Part shown: positions 11,281 to 23,517 of the stretch, piece by piece | Position numbering within the stretch: position 1 is the stretch's first letter | Layout: each line of letters opens with the position of its first letter | From: Larix kaempferi | Lineage: Eukaryota > Streptophyta > Pinopsida > Pinales > Pinaceae | Direction of reading: 5' to 3' | DNA length: 64,000 bases | Assembly (NCBI GenBank): GCA_027924585.1 | Contig: BSBM01000442.1 | Coordinates: forward strand, 3,286,001 to 3,350,000 | The notes under the pieces: generated by a model | Database searches by the model: none | What the model saw: the letters and a program-made list of their open reading frames with translations, nothing else | What the model was told of the DNA's origin: nothing | Made by a program: the position numbers and the translations under genes

Positions 11281-13910
11281 TAAAAACCTTTGCTGGTCTT
11301 TACTATTTCTTAAATTTCCAACCATAAAATATTTGGCTATATTTTTGTAAAAATATTCAAATTTCTAAAGATTTTATGGTGTCTACACAGTTTTGGCAAT
11401 GTTTAGAGTAAAATATTTTCATCTTATAAAATTTAAACTCATTTTAGAAAAAATGGAGATTTACAAATTTTATTTTGGAAAAAAGACATAGAAAATTAGC
11501 CTTACTCGTTTTAGAAAAATTGAAAATTTACAAATTTTGTTTTGGAAAAAAAACATAGAAAATTAGCTATTAGGCTAAATATCACCATATAGTTAGAAAG
11601 TAAGAGAAAAAATCCAAAGGTTAAGCCATATTTAATAGCACCAACAACTTTCCCAGGTATAAATTCCGTATAACTTCGCTAAAACATGACTAGTAATAAT
11701 GGTCCTATATGTTGGAACATAAGCCATTAGGGTTACCGCTTGTCTTTGCTCACTGTTTGGTTCTCTACTGAATCTTGCATCTCAATCTGAATAGTGGTAT
11801 CAGAGCTGATATTCTACAAAGATTCCTATAGTCTTCCTACTCAACTTTGTCGACCTCTGGCATATTCCTTGCTCTGTCAATCATACTTGTCAGTCCTATC
11901 CTCATTAGCCATATTCTCAGGTTGTGCATACGTTATCTACGTGCTGCAATCTTGTCCTATCCTCATTAGCCCTATCGACTATTGGTATTATGCATATTGG
12001 TCTCCTTAGATCCACTGCATATTCTCTTCTTTGACCTGCGCATCTCTGAGTTGCATATTATATCATTTTGATTACCTGGGTAGTCTTCCAACTACACGTT
12101 ACTCCTCAATGTGTGCGATAATTCTACAAACCCTAATTTATGTCTATGTACACACTGTGTCCAGTCTCCTCTCCTACACCTAGAATGGAGCTCCTTTCTC
12201 CCTCCAGTGTGCTTGAGAGCTCTTTTCTTCCTACTGCTCAGTCCGTTGGCGTTTAAACGTTTCAAAGAGAAACCTTAATTCTCTCTGTGAACAAGAGTTA
12301 ACAATAGCAAAAGATCTCTGTGTGAAAGAAATTTTGAGCTGAAGCTAAATGTTGCATCTGCCATCAGTCTTGTTGCGATATATCTGTGTGCATCCATCCT
12401 CATTGTGAACGCCGTGGAGTGCGTTGAAGTTGGAGATGTTGCTACGTTCTGTGACTGCGTACAAATATTGTTGAATACGACTTTTTGGTCGACTTGTGCC
12501 TTGATGGTTTGTAATTTGAAGATTGCTTGAGGAGTGGCGACACTGCTAGCTCAACCTCGCGATACTCTTGTAGACCGGTGACAGTGTAGGCGTGGACCTA
12601 TTTTTGAATGCATGAAGACGCATGTCACCTGAAGACTATTTCAACAATTCATTGGAAATACTATGTTGCACTGCAAGCCAAAGAAACTGGTATAGCTACA
12701 TATTGGTTTGGTTGATATTTTTGGTGTCACAAATATATATATAGACCCGTCGCTTGGGAGTATTAGGTAATGCCCTAAGGAGTAGATAAATAATTGAAAA
12801 CCCATTTTGAATCAGATCGATTCATTGTAAATTGATTATTGTTAGAGTATGTGGGTTTTGTTTTGGATTTGTGAGGAAACGCTTTAAATTGATTGTACAT
12901 CGCATTTATAGGATAAAATTATAATAAATTTGTATGAGATCTTTGACTAGGCTTTATGGATTCTAGCAGCAGAGGCCTTTTATATTTACAAATTCTTTGT
13001 CTTGTGCTTTAGAACAACGAAGAATAGCCATGTTCATATCTTGGAGGAACATTGTATGACATTAATTCTAATGTGCTTTTATCGATAGAATTGATGTGGG
13101 TGTCGATTTTGCATTCTAGAGACAACAACTAACTATAAGAGAATAGTTGTCAAGGATGCATGGTAGTGGATGTTACAGTCTATTTGTTGGTGTTTTCATG
13201 AAGATAGGTAATACTTTTTGGCCAAAAGTGACGTTGAAAATTCAAGTTTTTACTCATTCATTAAATCGAAGCCCTCAAACATCATACATGCCTTGTGAAT
13301 TTTGACACGCAACAAAAAAAAAAAATTGTAGGGAATTATGTCATCTTTCCACCTATATTTTTTTTTAAATAATAAAATTATTTAATATGTCAAAACTGCA
13401 TTTAATAATAAGGTTGTTCTTGTAAATTTCAGCAAAAGTTTACAAGTGGCTTTTGTGCACATAAAATAATTTAGTAATAAATGTATAATTTTAAAATATA
13501 TATATATATATATATTAACATAATGTACACAAAATGCACTCTGGTGTACATATCTATTTTTTTTAATTATGATGGAAAATTGTATATATATTTTTAAGTT
13601 TTGGAACCGACAGTTGAAAATTTTAAATGCATTTTGTACACGTGTGTGATTTTTTGAAATTATTTTGTTGTGTATTTTTTATGTTGTTGATTTATCTTTG
13701 CGTTGATACAAAGTTGTGAAAATGGTTTTGTAAGTATAAGTTTCTGAAGAAAATAACAAAAACTTACATTATGAGCTGATAAAGTTGCAAATTTTATGCC
13801 AATGAATAGACGATTCGTTGACAGATCCACTGGTATGAAGTCCACCATCTAAGGTATATCCCGGGATAGGGTTTAGGTTTGGTAAAAAGAGAAGGAAAAT
13901 AAAAATAAAA
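11281..13910. other. Intergenic DNA; probable old LTR remnant
   Basis: No intact gene. 11340-11620 is AT-rich with a short internal near-duplication (GGAAAAAAGACATAGAAAATTAGC at 11476 and a copy at 11545). 12160-12700 is less AT-rich and carries splice-like and leader-like sequence but no long frame. 12730-13000 has a TATATATATAGACC box that could be an LTR promoter. 13500-13515 is a (TA)n run. None of this can be tied to a named family. Confidence 0.4.
11795..11806 (+). other. Orphan primer-binding site (initiator-Met tRNA type)
   Basis: TGGTATCAGAGC, the same 12-mer used by the two well-defined LTR elements in this window, occurs here on the plus strand without a recognisable internal domain. 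It probably marks the end of a 5' LTR whose element has been deleted or decayed. No matching partner LTR was found by eye. Confidence 0.45.
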
Positions 13911-13929
13911 ACAAGGACGAAAAGCATTT

Positions 13930-14130
13930 TTTAAAGCCCTCGATCGAGCTAAATAGCCCGATTGAGGTTTTTAGAAATCTCGATTGAGTGTTTGAGCGCA
14001 TTTTTTAAATAACTTAATCAAGTGTTTGAGCAATTTTTTTAAATAGCTCATTTGAGGGTTAAAGTGCGATTAAGCAAAGGCTTGATTGAGCTAATATCTC
14101 AATCAATATATTAGCTCGATCAAACTGTTG
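13930..14130. repeat. Cluster of CTCGATTGAG-type short repeats
   Basis: Variants of (A)GCTCGATTGAG or its halves recur about eight times at irregular spacing (for example at 13943, 13962, 13980 and 14085). The same motif family recurs at 63757-64000. It could be part of an uncharacterised interspersed repeat. Confidence 0.5.
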
Positions 14131-14411
14131 TTCTCTCACATTTCCAATGAAATATGCTTTTCTTCCTTCCCTCTAATCATACCCGCAAACAATGTTGGAA
14201 TTTGACGAGCATATGGACATCATGAAGCATTTTACTCATGAAAATATTGTTAAAGTTTTTAACAAATAGTCTCGAAGAACTATATTAGCCTCTCTTCCAA
14301 AAATGGCTTTGACAACCTTTATATCATGGCCATTTCTAGCTTTTCCCCTCATTTTGGTGTTGTAATGATTGAACATAATTTGTTCCTTTCTAACCAGATG
14401 AGTATTTTATA

Positions 14412-14640
14412 GTTACAATTACCCATATTAATCACAACATTGGTAATCAATTTGAGGCACAATTGATAAGGAACCTTGAACTAAAAGCGGAGTTTGATTC
14501 CCAACATCATAAATTGGAGAAATTGTTTTTGGACCTTGAAATACATTATAACATGATTAGGGAATTTCTCGAAGCTCTCAATTCTTGGCAGATCGGCCCT
14601 CATATTCAATTGGTTTGGTAAAATATTTCCTTAAAGAAGA
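14412..14640 (+). pseudogene. Orphan coding fragment, unrecognised helical protein
   Basis: About 70 codons are open on the plus strand, rich in charged and Leu residues with coiled-coil character (NQFEAQLIRNLELKAEFD, HKLEKLFLDLEIHYNMIREF), ending at a TAA. Codon choice looks protein-like amid AT-rich noise. I see no start, no splice partner and no homology that I can name, so this is probably an exon relic or a piece of a retroelement protein. Confidence 0.25.
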
Positions 14641-14759
14641 AGCCACAATTCATCAAACTCATGGAGCTTACGAGACTAAAGCATCAGTCCAACTTGCACA
14701 AGGTATTCAGGCGAATGATGAGGAAGTTATGAAGGAAATCCACAATGGGCATGATTTCA

Positions 14760-16103
14760 TTTAAAATGTTCATATTTATATATATGTATTGTCAAGTTAT
14801 ATTTTTGTCTAAACACTTTGTAAAAAAAATTAGTTGTAAATGTTATAGGAAGCAAGCAAAAAGTAAACTAAGTTTCCATTATGTAGCATCAAAGTATGTA
14901 ATTGACATAATTACATTGACAATCTATATGTCACTTGGAAATTTAATATGTTATCCTCCATTATGATGAGAAACATTTTACGAGAGGAGGATGGTCACAA
15001 CTTATCAACATTTTACAAGGAGAGGAGGATGATCAAAACTTATCATTGGAATAAATTTTTGGATGACCTCTTAAATCAAAAAAAAATTATGAGTCCAAAT
15101 TGATTTTTTTTATAGAATTGGAAATTCTAAATACCTTTACAAAATATATTAATTATTTTGTAACTATTTATTGAGGCGCCAACATTTTATATATCAATAT
15201 AAATTCTATTCATTTTTATTTATGAAAAATAAATAAATTTACAAACAAAAAAATGCACTTTCTATTAATAAAAAATATATCAAATGTAAATTTACGATCT
15301 TCTTTATAACAAAAATAAAATTTAAAAGGAAAAGTATAGGATCAACCTTAGCACTCTAATATTAGGAGATAAAGAAAATTTTAAATTTTATCTTTAAATA
15401 TGGGGATAGCCATAAACACATATGGGGTGGATAAATTAAACAAGAGACATAATTGGATTAGTATCATTGCGAATAGATCTAATTCTATCCTAAGTTATCG
15501 AAACAACCCTTGTTTTGTTCAAGTCAATATTCCATACTGCAACAATATTTTTAAGTTGATGTTCCATTTTGAAGTTCCTCTTTGTTTCTTGAGTATTTCT
15601 CAATATTTAAATCACTTGTATTGTATTTTTTAAGACATATAGTGAGCATTTTGTGGCTTTGGCCACATGTAGTGAATTTATCTGGAATACTAAGAAAGCA
15701 TTTTGATGATTGTGTTGGTGGTGGTTCTCAACATAAATCAGATTAAATAAGATCCCTTAAACTTCAAAAATATTAAAAATTCATTCACAACAATACAAAA
15801 AATTTCATGAATCAACGATAAAAAACCATTAAGTAGGCATAGTTCTAAATTTTATTGTACATTTGGAAAAGTTCTCTATGTGAAAATGCCTCAAAACTCT
15901 AGAAACAAAATATGTTTACATTGCATCAGAAGCAAGTCAACACATTAAAAGAGTGATAGATGAGGAAGGATGTGAGAAGAACTAATTGCGACAACTATTG
16001 TTGAAAGAATAACAAATAGTGCAATATCTATTTCTAACATGAGGTTACAATATCTAGATCACAAAAATAAATGACATTAACTAAAAAAAAGCATATTGTC
16101 AAA
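14760..16103. other. AT-rich intergenic stretch
   Basis: No supportable gene. There are short frames only, a small repeated phrase (ACGAGAGGAGGATGGTCA at 14978 and AAGGAGAGGAGGATGATCA at 15016), and flanking sequence into which the outer LTR element inserted at 16104. Confidence 0.5.
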
Positions 16104-16108
16104 TAGTA

Positions 16109-18441
16109 TGTAGTGTACCCAAACCAGAATTTGGGCACTCTAACTCGATAACTATGAGGTATTATTGATTTACTATGCTCCAGCTATAATAAATCTGCAG
16201 TAATCTTATGGTCCACTTCTAAGATGCCAAAATGGCACACTAGCTCCAAAGGTTCTTCAATAAGCACTAGGAGGCTTGTGGCTTGACTCCGGAAGGATTG
16301 GGATTGCTTGGAGATTCTTGGAATGGCTCTGGTCTTTGTTTTTGTAGAGTATGTAGACTACATAATAACAATTGCATATTTGGATGAGTCTAGGATAGTT
16401 TTGGAGGGACTTGGAGTGTAATTGGGAGATCAGAACAACACAGGGAGATGATTTCCAAACATCCCAAAACAATGCTTAAGAGATAAAAATTTTATGTAAA
16501 AAAAATTGGGATGGATTCTACAGAGTCTCATGTTTTTGCAACAACTTTAGGAATGTGAATTGGACCTCCGGAGAAGAAGTTATGGCCAAAATAGTGGAAG
16601 CTACTCGAATTTGGCTAGTAAAAGAGCAAGGGTGAGAAAAATCGCATTGAAGGGTAGGGTTTTATGAAGGTAGGACAGAAGTTCTGCAGTACATGGATAT
16701 AAGAGGCCTGGAAAAATATGAAAAGATGAAAATTAAAGTACTTTTTCATGTGTGGCATTGCTGAGTGGTAGATTGTCTAGAACATTGACCATTGGCACAT
16801 TCAGGAGTGCATCACGCCTAGGAAACGTCCATTTGTTAGACCAATGGATGCAAGGTGTCGACCCCATGACTTATATAAAACCTCCTCTTCTCCTAATGTT
16901 CAATGGGGTTCCACAAACAATCATAGGAATGAATGGAATCAAGTTTGGGAAGCAAGATTGAAGAATTCACAATTTTGGCTTAGTGAGGAAGCTAGTTTAC
17001 AAGGGCTTCCAAATGGAGTACGGCCTTTACTAAATTATTCAAGGAGGGTGTGAGAAGGACAAAAAATGTGTTGGATAACCATATATAACTTCATATTGAA
17101 AAATATATGTGAATTGGTTAGTAAAGTGGGTTAATTCCATAGATATGTCAAAATATATGCACATTGGAAGACAATAGACAACAGAGAGAGACCCAATATG
17201 ATCAATGGGATATTTCTTTTATTGATATCAGTACTATGGACCATGTACATCATAATGGATTCTAAATGAAGCAATTATAGAAGCATAGATAATATTGAGA
17301 GGAGAAAGAAGATGATATATGGGCACCAAATCCTCTGTAGAACACATGATCCACTGTAGAAGCCCCAAATACACCGGCATGAAATAAAAGAGAGAAAATG
17401 TGTGAAACTGGACCAAGAACTCAATAATATGGAGGTAGCATGAGTATGGAATCCCAATATCACAAGAAGCAACTGATATGACCACCAAAGAGATGTAGAA
17501 GACCTGCAAAAACTATGATCATGTAGGAAAATCAAACCAGCATCAGTATTGGATCAATACAACACCATGAGAAGAGAAGGATGATCAAATCCACTTAAGA
17601 ATTGGATAAAATCCAACTAGATACTAAGATACAGAAGGGGCACATCACCCAACTATTGAAAATTGGAGCATCACCCAAGTCTAGGTAGCACTAAGCTTCC
17701 CATCAAAATCAACAATATCCAAATGCATGCCTTTTCCCTTCACCTTTTCCTCCTTTATTAATCTAAAAATTTATTAGTTTCCCATACTAGAGAGTAAAAC
17801 AATGGGCCAAAGAAAACCAATAGGAATATGAATTTTCCCACTTAGTCAATACTAGTGGCAAATACCATGGGCACCTCAAAACCATCCAGCATGTAGCAAG
17901 TGGTTTCCAATTTACCAACTTCCTTCCTTAATGCACTAATATCCTTGGGTAAATGTGAACAAACTTATTTCGCACTTATATTGGTTCATACATGTCGAAT
18001 AAGTGGCCCCAAGCGCTCCCCAACTCATTTTCTAGATTTTAGGAACCTCACCAAGTCAAAAGTGGAATTTATTTACTTTCTTATCCTTTCCTAATAATTA
18101 GGATCCAATTTTGTCCACTTTTATCCACCATAATTATTCCATCCTAACCAAATTTATTATCCATTCCTTGAGCACCCTTTGACCTAATTTAACCATTAAA
18201 TGCCCACTTAAATTCATAATTACAATTTGACTTGGGAAAATATTTTCCAATTAATTCCCAAAATATTATTTTTGCTCCATTATTCGAATTGGGAATTATT
18301 TGTGTCTTAATTATCCTTTTAATAATTATTTTTGGAACTTACGATAATTTACTTAGGCAATTTTAGCCACCGTATTGATGTTATGAATTTTTTCCTAGGT
18401 GACCTTAGCCAATTTTCCTTAAGAAAAAATGGGACATCACA
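16109..18441 (-). repeat. 3' LTR of outer element
   Basis: Direct-repeat partner of 49181-51499. It matches over the whole length, with scattered substitutions and small indels, including the shared phrases CTTATGGTCCACTTCTA, CCATCAAAATCAACAATATC and CCTAGGTGACCTTAG. Frames inside are short and shared by both copies only as decayed reading frames, so I call no gene in it. Confidence 0.88.
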
Positions 18442-18500
18442 GTCATCCCCTCCTAAGATTGCTTGTTCTCAAGAAAGTTAGAGAGAATTCATGCAACTCA

Positions 18501-19238
18501 TGTAAGAATCTGCAAGAGATCTAGAAGCTATAGCAACTCACAATCAACTATCAAGAATGTTGCAAAGAAGAAGAGAAGGAGACACTCAATGATCACTCAT
18601 AAACACAATAGAATAGAACAATATCTCAGTATCATAAAATGAATAAGAAAGTAAGTGAATGAATACAATAGACATGAAGATGGCATCACATAGGATTCAA
18701 ATAATCCAAGTAGGGCATTCGAAATCCTAACTCAGAGTGTGGCTTGGATGATAGTGGAGTCATCATCCAGTCAAAGAATCAATCATCAATGGTAACAGTC
18801 AGTCAAGTGTGGCTAACTGGATCTAACTGAGTGTGGTAGGCACTAACTGAATGAAGGAGGCTCAGTGGAAGGCGCATTAGGAGATAACTGGAGTCAGAGT
18901 GAGCAGTCTAGTCTCACTAGAGGTCCATCAGAGTGAAATAGTCAGTGGGGAAGTCAATCTAGCCTTAAATCAAGGAAGAACTAAGTGATAACTGACTAGT
19001 AGGTAAGAAAAGGTGCCTAACTGGTTGTGGTAGGTGATGAAGGTGCCCTTTCCATGCAAAAGACTGGAGAAGGGAACCTTTGGTAGGTGGGAGTCCCCAT
19101 GGGGGTTGTAGACAGGCTGTGGAGAGATAGAACCAAGTTCTAGGAGCTGGGAGGTCCACCATGATGATGACTAGATGCATGTAGATGATTGGATGCATGC
19201 ATGCAAAACTGAAAATTGATGGGGAGAATATTCCAACA
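18501..19238 (-). repeat. LTR 1 (outer 3' LTR) of three-LTR element
   Basis: 738 bp, TG..CA ends. The left neighbour is the TSD ACTCA; the right neighbour is the C-run polypurine complement (19239-19247). It is collinear with the other two LTRs, with scattered substitutions. Confidence 0.92.
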
Positions 19239-19491
19239 CCCCCCCCGCAAGCTATACAATGAGAAAATAACTGAATACTAGGGCCCTGGTGACTAAGACC
19301 AAAGGTCACCCTGTAAAACAACAAGATAGGGCCCTGGTTACTGAGACCAAAGGTCACCCCGTACAATCAATATAAAATAAACTAAGTTAGGAAAGAGGGA
19401 AAACCCAGTGGGAAGAAATCCCTCCCTCAAAACAGACTGAAAGGTGCTAAAGTAGCATCATGACTTACCCCTGAAGGAGGAAAGTGACCTT

Positions 19492-20124
19492 CTATAGGAA
19501 GGGTTGATCGATCCAGGATGAACCAAAAATGTGAGAAGTATGAGTCCCTTCATCATGAAAATATGAACTGGTTCTCCATCGATCAGCTGGATTAGCAGAA
19601 GATGTGAAAGTAGTGGCTTCCCTTCTTGGAAGAGGAGGAAAGTCAGTTGAGAGATCATAAGGAACTAAAACTTCCATTTCCTCTTCATCTTTAGCATTTG
19701 TTAGATCTTCAGGTTCTTGTGGGTCTGGATCCAACATTTTCTCTTCATCACTATCATCTTCCGAATTTGATCTACTATATGTTGAGGATTCACTCTCTTG
19801 GAAATCACCAACACTTTCAAGCTCTGAATCTGAAACCTCATGCGGAGGAGCAAGAAAAATTGGCTCAACATCACACACAAACTCTGAATTTGAATTTTCA
19901 TGAAGAGAAACATGTGAAGTTGATGTCTCATACTCAGAATCTGAACTGCCATATGATGGATATTTGTTCTCTCGAAACTCATCACCATTCTCAACCTCTG
20001 AATCCAAAGGCTCATGTGAAGAAGCAGATGAAACTAACTCATAATCGCTCCCAACCTCTGAGGCTGAAGAAATGGAAACATAATCAGACATGTAACCATC
20101 ATGAACCTGCTTTTGAAGAAGCAT
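19492..20124 (-). CDS. Acidic Ser/Glu-rich ORF in place of integrase-RT, internal region 1
   Basis: A 210-codon frame lies where Copia integrase and RT should be. It is built from similar Ser/Glu/Asp-rich phrases (HEPLDSEVENGDEF, SDSEYETSTSHVSLHENSNSE, HEVSDSELESVGDFQESESS) spaced 30-45 residues apart, then DPDPQEPEDLTNAKDEEEME and a more ordered tail (DLSTDFPPLPRREATTF, RWRTSSYFHDEG). It is expected to be disordered. The same ORF exists in internal region 2 (23517-23038), so it belongs to the element family and is not random. No known function; it may be a family-specific extra or the eroded remnant of a chimeric tail. Confidence 0.5.
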   Translation of the reverse strand: MLLQKQVHDGYMSDYVSISSASEVGSDYELVSSASSHEPLDSEVENGDEFRENKYPSYGSSDSEYETSTSHVSLHENSNSEFVCDVEPIFLAPPHEVSDSELESVGDFQESESSTYSRSNSEDDSDEEKMLDPDPQEPEDLTNAKDEEEMEVLVPYDLSTDFPPLPRREATTFTSSANPADRWRTSSYFHDEGTHTSHIFGSSWIDQPFL

Positions 20125-20298
20125 GTAAATCTATGATATCTCTCTTGAGCTGTTACTGGTGAGATCTTTTCCAAAAGAACTAGAAACAGACAAAGATGTA
20201 AGATCACTAGTGGATGTAGTGGTGATGGCCCCTTTTTCCATGGGTTTTGAATCAATAGGTGCCAGATCTTCAGGTTCTTGTGGATCTGGATCTTTCAT

Positions 20299-21737
20299 TC
20301 ATATTTCTTTAAGAGTCTTATTTTCCTCAGTATTCTTGGATCTATTTTTTCCTTTCAAGCAACTTTTGCATGTGCCATGAGAAATCTTGCTAATCTTGCT
20401 ATCTTCATGAGTGTGAGAGCAAAGATCAGATTCCTTTGAGAGTAAGAAGTGTGAGAATTCATAGAGCTTGGACTCATGATTTGCAATACCTTTTGAAATG
20501 ATTTCCCCTGAGACCATGTCTTGTACTTTGACTTCATTTGGAGAGAAGATTACTCTCTTGGGATTTCCAACATGAGTCATTTGATATACAGAGAGTAAAT
20601 TTGCTGCAAGAGAAGGAACATAAAGCACATTAGAAAAATATCCAGAGTCAAGATCAATTCTTCCGATACCTTGAGAAGGGATTTCTGAATCATTGCCCAA
20701 TCTGATGGAAGGCCTTTTGAGCTCTCGAACTTGGAGAAGAGACCTCTGGAGGAAGACATGTGTCTTGTGGATCCTGAATCTATAATAAAAGAATAATCTG
20801 ATGATGCACTTTCCATGAGAGCATGACATCTTTCTTTACCTTCGGATCTAGAAGATTCAGGATCAGGATCTTTCTTCCTTGTATATGCAGGAACAGGAAT
20901 ATTGTTCTTCTCAAGTAATTGAGCCATCAAATCTATGGCCTTCTTCATACAAGCACTCTGAGGATGAATGCCTTTAAGACAATAGTTGCAATTTGGTTTT
21001 CTCTTGTGAGAATGCTTGGTCTTCTTAGGGTTTGCAACCCTATCTGACTGATCTGGACTATTTGTATGCCTTGTATAATTAAATTTCCTCCCAGAAATCT
21101 TTTGCTTTCCTATATCATTCACTCTCTCTGCAACTGTAAGGGCTGAATCCAATTTGGGTTTGATTATTCCCATCGAAATCAACTTCTCTTCCTCTTGGGT
21201 AAGAGATTGTGTGAAATCATCAAATGAGGGAAACTTCCATTTTGGAATGGACAACCTACCTGACTGGAAAGTAGAGACAAAAACTGAGAAGTTTTCCCCC
21301 AACTTTGATCGAATGGTAAGTATAAGTTGATTATCTTCCTTCATTATCTCATATCTTTTCAACTGTGATATCAAGCTTTTGAACTTGGTGAGAAAGGCAT
21401 TGATAGATTCGAAGCTGCTAGGACTCAAACATATGAGCTCATTCTCCAATTTGTGTGATTCCATATCATCCTTTGGCCCAAAAAGATATTCGAGCTTGTC
21501 CCACACCTCTTTAGGAGATGTAAGATCGATGACATGAAAGTGTAGATCATCAGAAATTGAGATAAGGAGGAGACCAATTGCTTCATCAAGTCGATCCAAG
21601 TACTTGGACTTTTCAACTATACTGGTTGGTTCTACCATCGTTCCATTGAGTATTCAGGTGAAGCTATTTGATCTCATGAAGAGAGACATTTTGGCTTTCC
21701 ACTCAACATAGTTGGAAGATGTAAGCTTTAGATCCAT
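20299..21737 (-). pseudogene. Copia-type gag-protease of internal region 1 (broken)
   Basis: Starts at ATG 21737 (MDLKLTSSNYVEWKAKMSLF, the usual Copia gag opening). An in-frame TGA about 28 codons on (CGA in the sister copy) interrupts it, and the main frame reopens at 21638. Features in order: UBN2-type gag (KYLDRLDEAIG, SPKEVWDKLEYLFG, LTKFKSLISQLKRYE), a zinc knuckle CNYCLKGIHPQSAC (CX2CX4HX4C) and an aspartic protease active site IIDSGSTRHM. A frameshift near 20730 is followed by LGNDSEIPSQG, LYVPSLAANLLSV and the CKSCLKGK box that normally precedes integrase. The frame stops at 20299 with no integrase core. Function lost: capsid and protease of a non-autonomous Copia relative. Confidence 0.85.
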
Positions 21738-22048
21738 CTGAACAGAGAAAGTCGAATAGTTGAAGAAGATTCTGAAAGGGTGAATAAACCTGCAAAACAA
21801 TAAAAGATGTGCTGATGGAGAATGCTACACTTCGACTGAACACTACCTTAAGGAAACTTGGCACATGGACTAAGTCCTTCAAACCTGTCTAGGCCTCACT
21901 GGATTTCTCCAATGAATTCAAGTAATAGCACCAGGATTTGTTGTGGAAACTCAAAGGATTCTAGTGCACAAGTAAAAAATAGTTGCTCAAAGAAATGTTG
22001 CAACTGTTGCTGCTGCAATTCAAATAGCTGCTTCTTGCTCCAATACCA

Positions 22049-22785
22049 TGTAAGAATCTGCAAGAGATCTAGCAGCTGTAGCAACTCACAATCAACTATC
22101 AAGAATGTTTCAAAGAAGAAGAGAAGGAGACACTCAATGATCACTCATAAACATAGTAGAATAGAACAATATCTCAGTATCATACAATGAATAAGAATGT
22201 AAGTGAATGAATACAATAGCCATGAAGATGGCATCATATAGGATTCGAATAGGCCAAGTAGGGCATTCGAAATCCTAACTCAAAGTGTGGCTTGGATGAT
22301 ATTGGAGTCATCATCCAGTCAATGTATCAGTCATCAATGGTAACAATCAGTCAAGTGTGGCTAACTGAGTCTAACTGAGTTTGGTAGGCACTAACTGGAT
22401 GAAGGAGGCTTAGTGGAGGGCACATGAGTAGCTAACTGGAGTCAAAATGAGAAGTCTAGTCTCACTAAGGTCCATCGGAGTGAAACAATCAGTGGGGGAG
22501 TCAATCTAGAATTAAATCAAGGAAGAACTGAGTGATAACTAACTGGTAGGTGAGAAAAGGCGCCTAACTAGATGTGGTAGGTGAGAAAGGCGCACTTTCC
22601 ATGCAAACGACTCGAGAAGGGCACCTTTGGTAGGTGGGAGGCCCCCTAGGGGCTGTAGATAGGTTGTGGAGAGCTAGAACCAAGCTCTAGGAGATGGGAG
22701 GTCCACCATGATGATGACTGGATGCATGCAGATGACTGGATGCATGCATGCAAAACTGAAAAATGATGGGGATAATATTCCAACA
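22049..22785 (-). repeat. LTR 2 (shared middle LTR)
   Basis: 737 bp. It serves as 5' LTR for internal region 1 (a TGGTATTGGAGC primer-site variant at 22048-22037) and as 3' LTR for internal region 2 (C-run at 22786 on), so one LTR is shared by two internal regions. Confidence 0.92.
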
Positions 22786-23037
22786 CCCCCCCCACAAACT
22801 ATATTATGAGAAAATAACTGAAGAGTAGGGCCCTCGTGACTAAGACCAAAGTTCACCCTGTAAAACACCAAGATAGGGCCCTAGTTACTGAGACCAAAGG
22901 TCACCCCGTACAATCAATCTAAAATAAACTAAGTTAGGAAAGAGGAAAACCCAGTGGGAAGAAATCCCTCCCTCAAAATAGACTAAAAGGTGCTAAAGTA
23001 GCATCATGACTTACCCCTAAAGGAGGCAAGTGACCTT

Positions 23038-23517
23038 CTATAGGAAGGGTTGATCGATCCAGGATGAACCAAAAATGTGAGAAGGATGAGTCCCTTCATC
23101 ATGAAAATATGAACTGGTTCTCCATCGATCATCTGGATCAGAAGAATATGTGAAAGTAGTGGCTTCCCTTCTTAGAAGAGGAGGAAAGTCAGTTGAGAGA
23201 TCATAAGGAACTGAAACTTCCATTTCCTCTTCATCTTTAGCATTTGTTAGATCTTCAGGTTCTTGTGGGTCTGGATCCAACATTTGCTCTTCATCACCAT
23301 CATCTTCTAAATCTGATCTGCTATATGTTGAGGATTCGCTCTCTTGGAAATCACCAACACTTTCAAGTTCTGAATCTGAAACCTCATGAGGAGGAGCAAG
23401 CAAAACTAGCTCAACATCACGCACAAAATCTGAATTTGAATTTTCATGAAGAGAAACATGTGAAGCTGATGTCTCATACTCAGAATCTGAACTGTCATAT
23501 GATGGAGATTTGTTCAC
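23038..23517 (-). CDS. Acidic Ser/Glu-rich ORF, internal region 2 copy
   Basis: A 159-codon copy of the ORF at 20124-19492 (SDSEYETSASHVSLHENSNSD, HEVSDSELESVGDFQESE, DPDPQEPEDLTNAKDEEEME, ending GSSWIDQPFL). Upstream in-frame stops (for example CCTATGAATCC, where region 1 has CCTCTGAATCC) shorten it. Its presence in both internal regions shows it predates the trimer. Confidence 0.45.
   Translation of the reverse strand: MNKSPSYDSSDSEYETSASHVSLHENSNSDFVRDVELVLLAPPHEVSDSELESVGDFQESESSTYSRSDLEDDGDEEQMLDPDPQEPEDLTNAKDEEEMEVSVPYDLSTDFPPLLRREATTFTYSSDPDDRWRTSSYFHDEGTHPSHIFGSSWIDQPFL

Noticed and set aside
12160-12700. Protein-coding gene with leader
   Set aside because: No frame of useful length and no consistent splice pattern.
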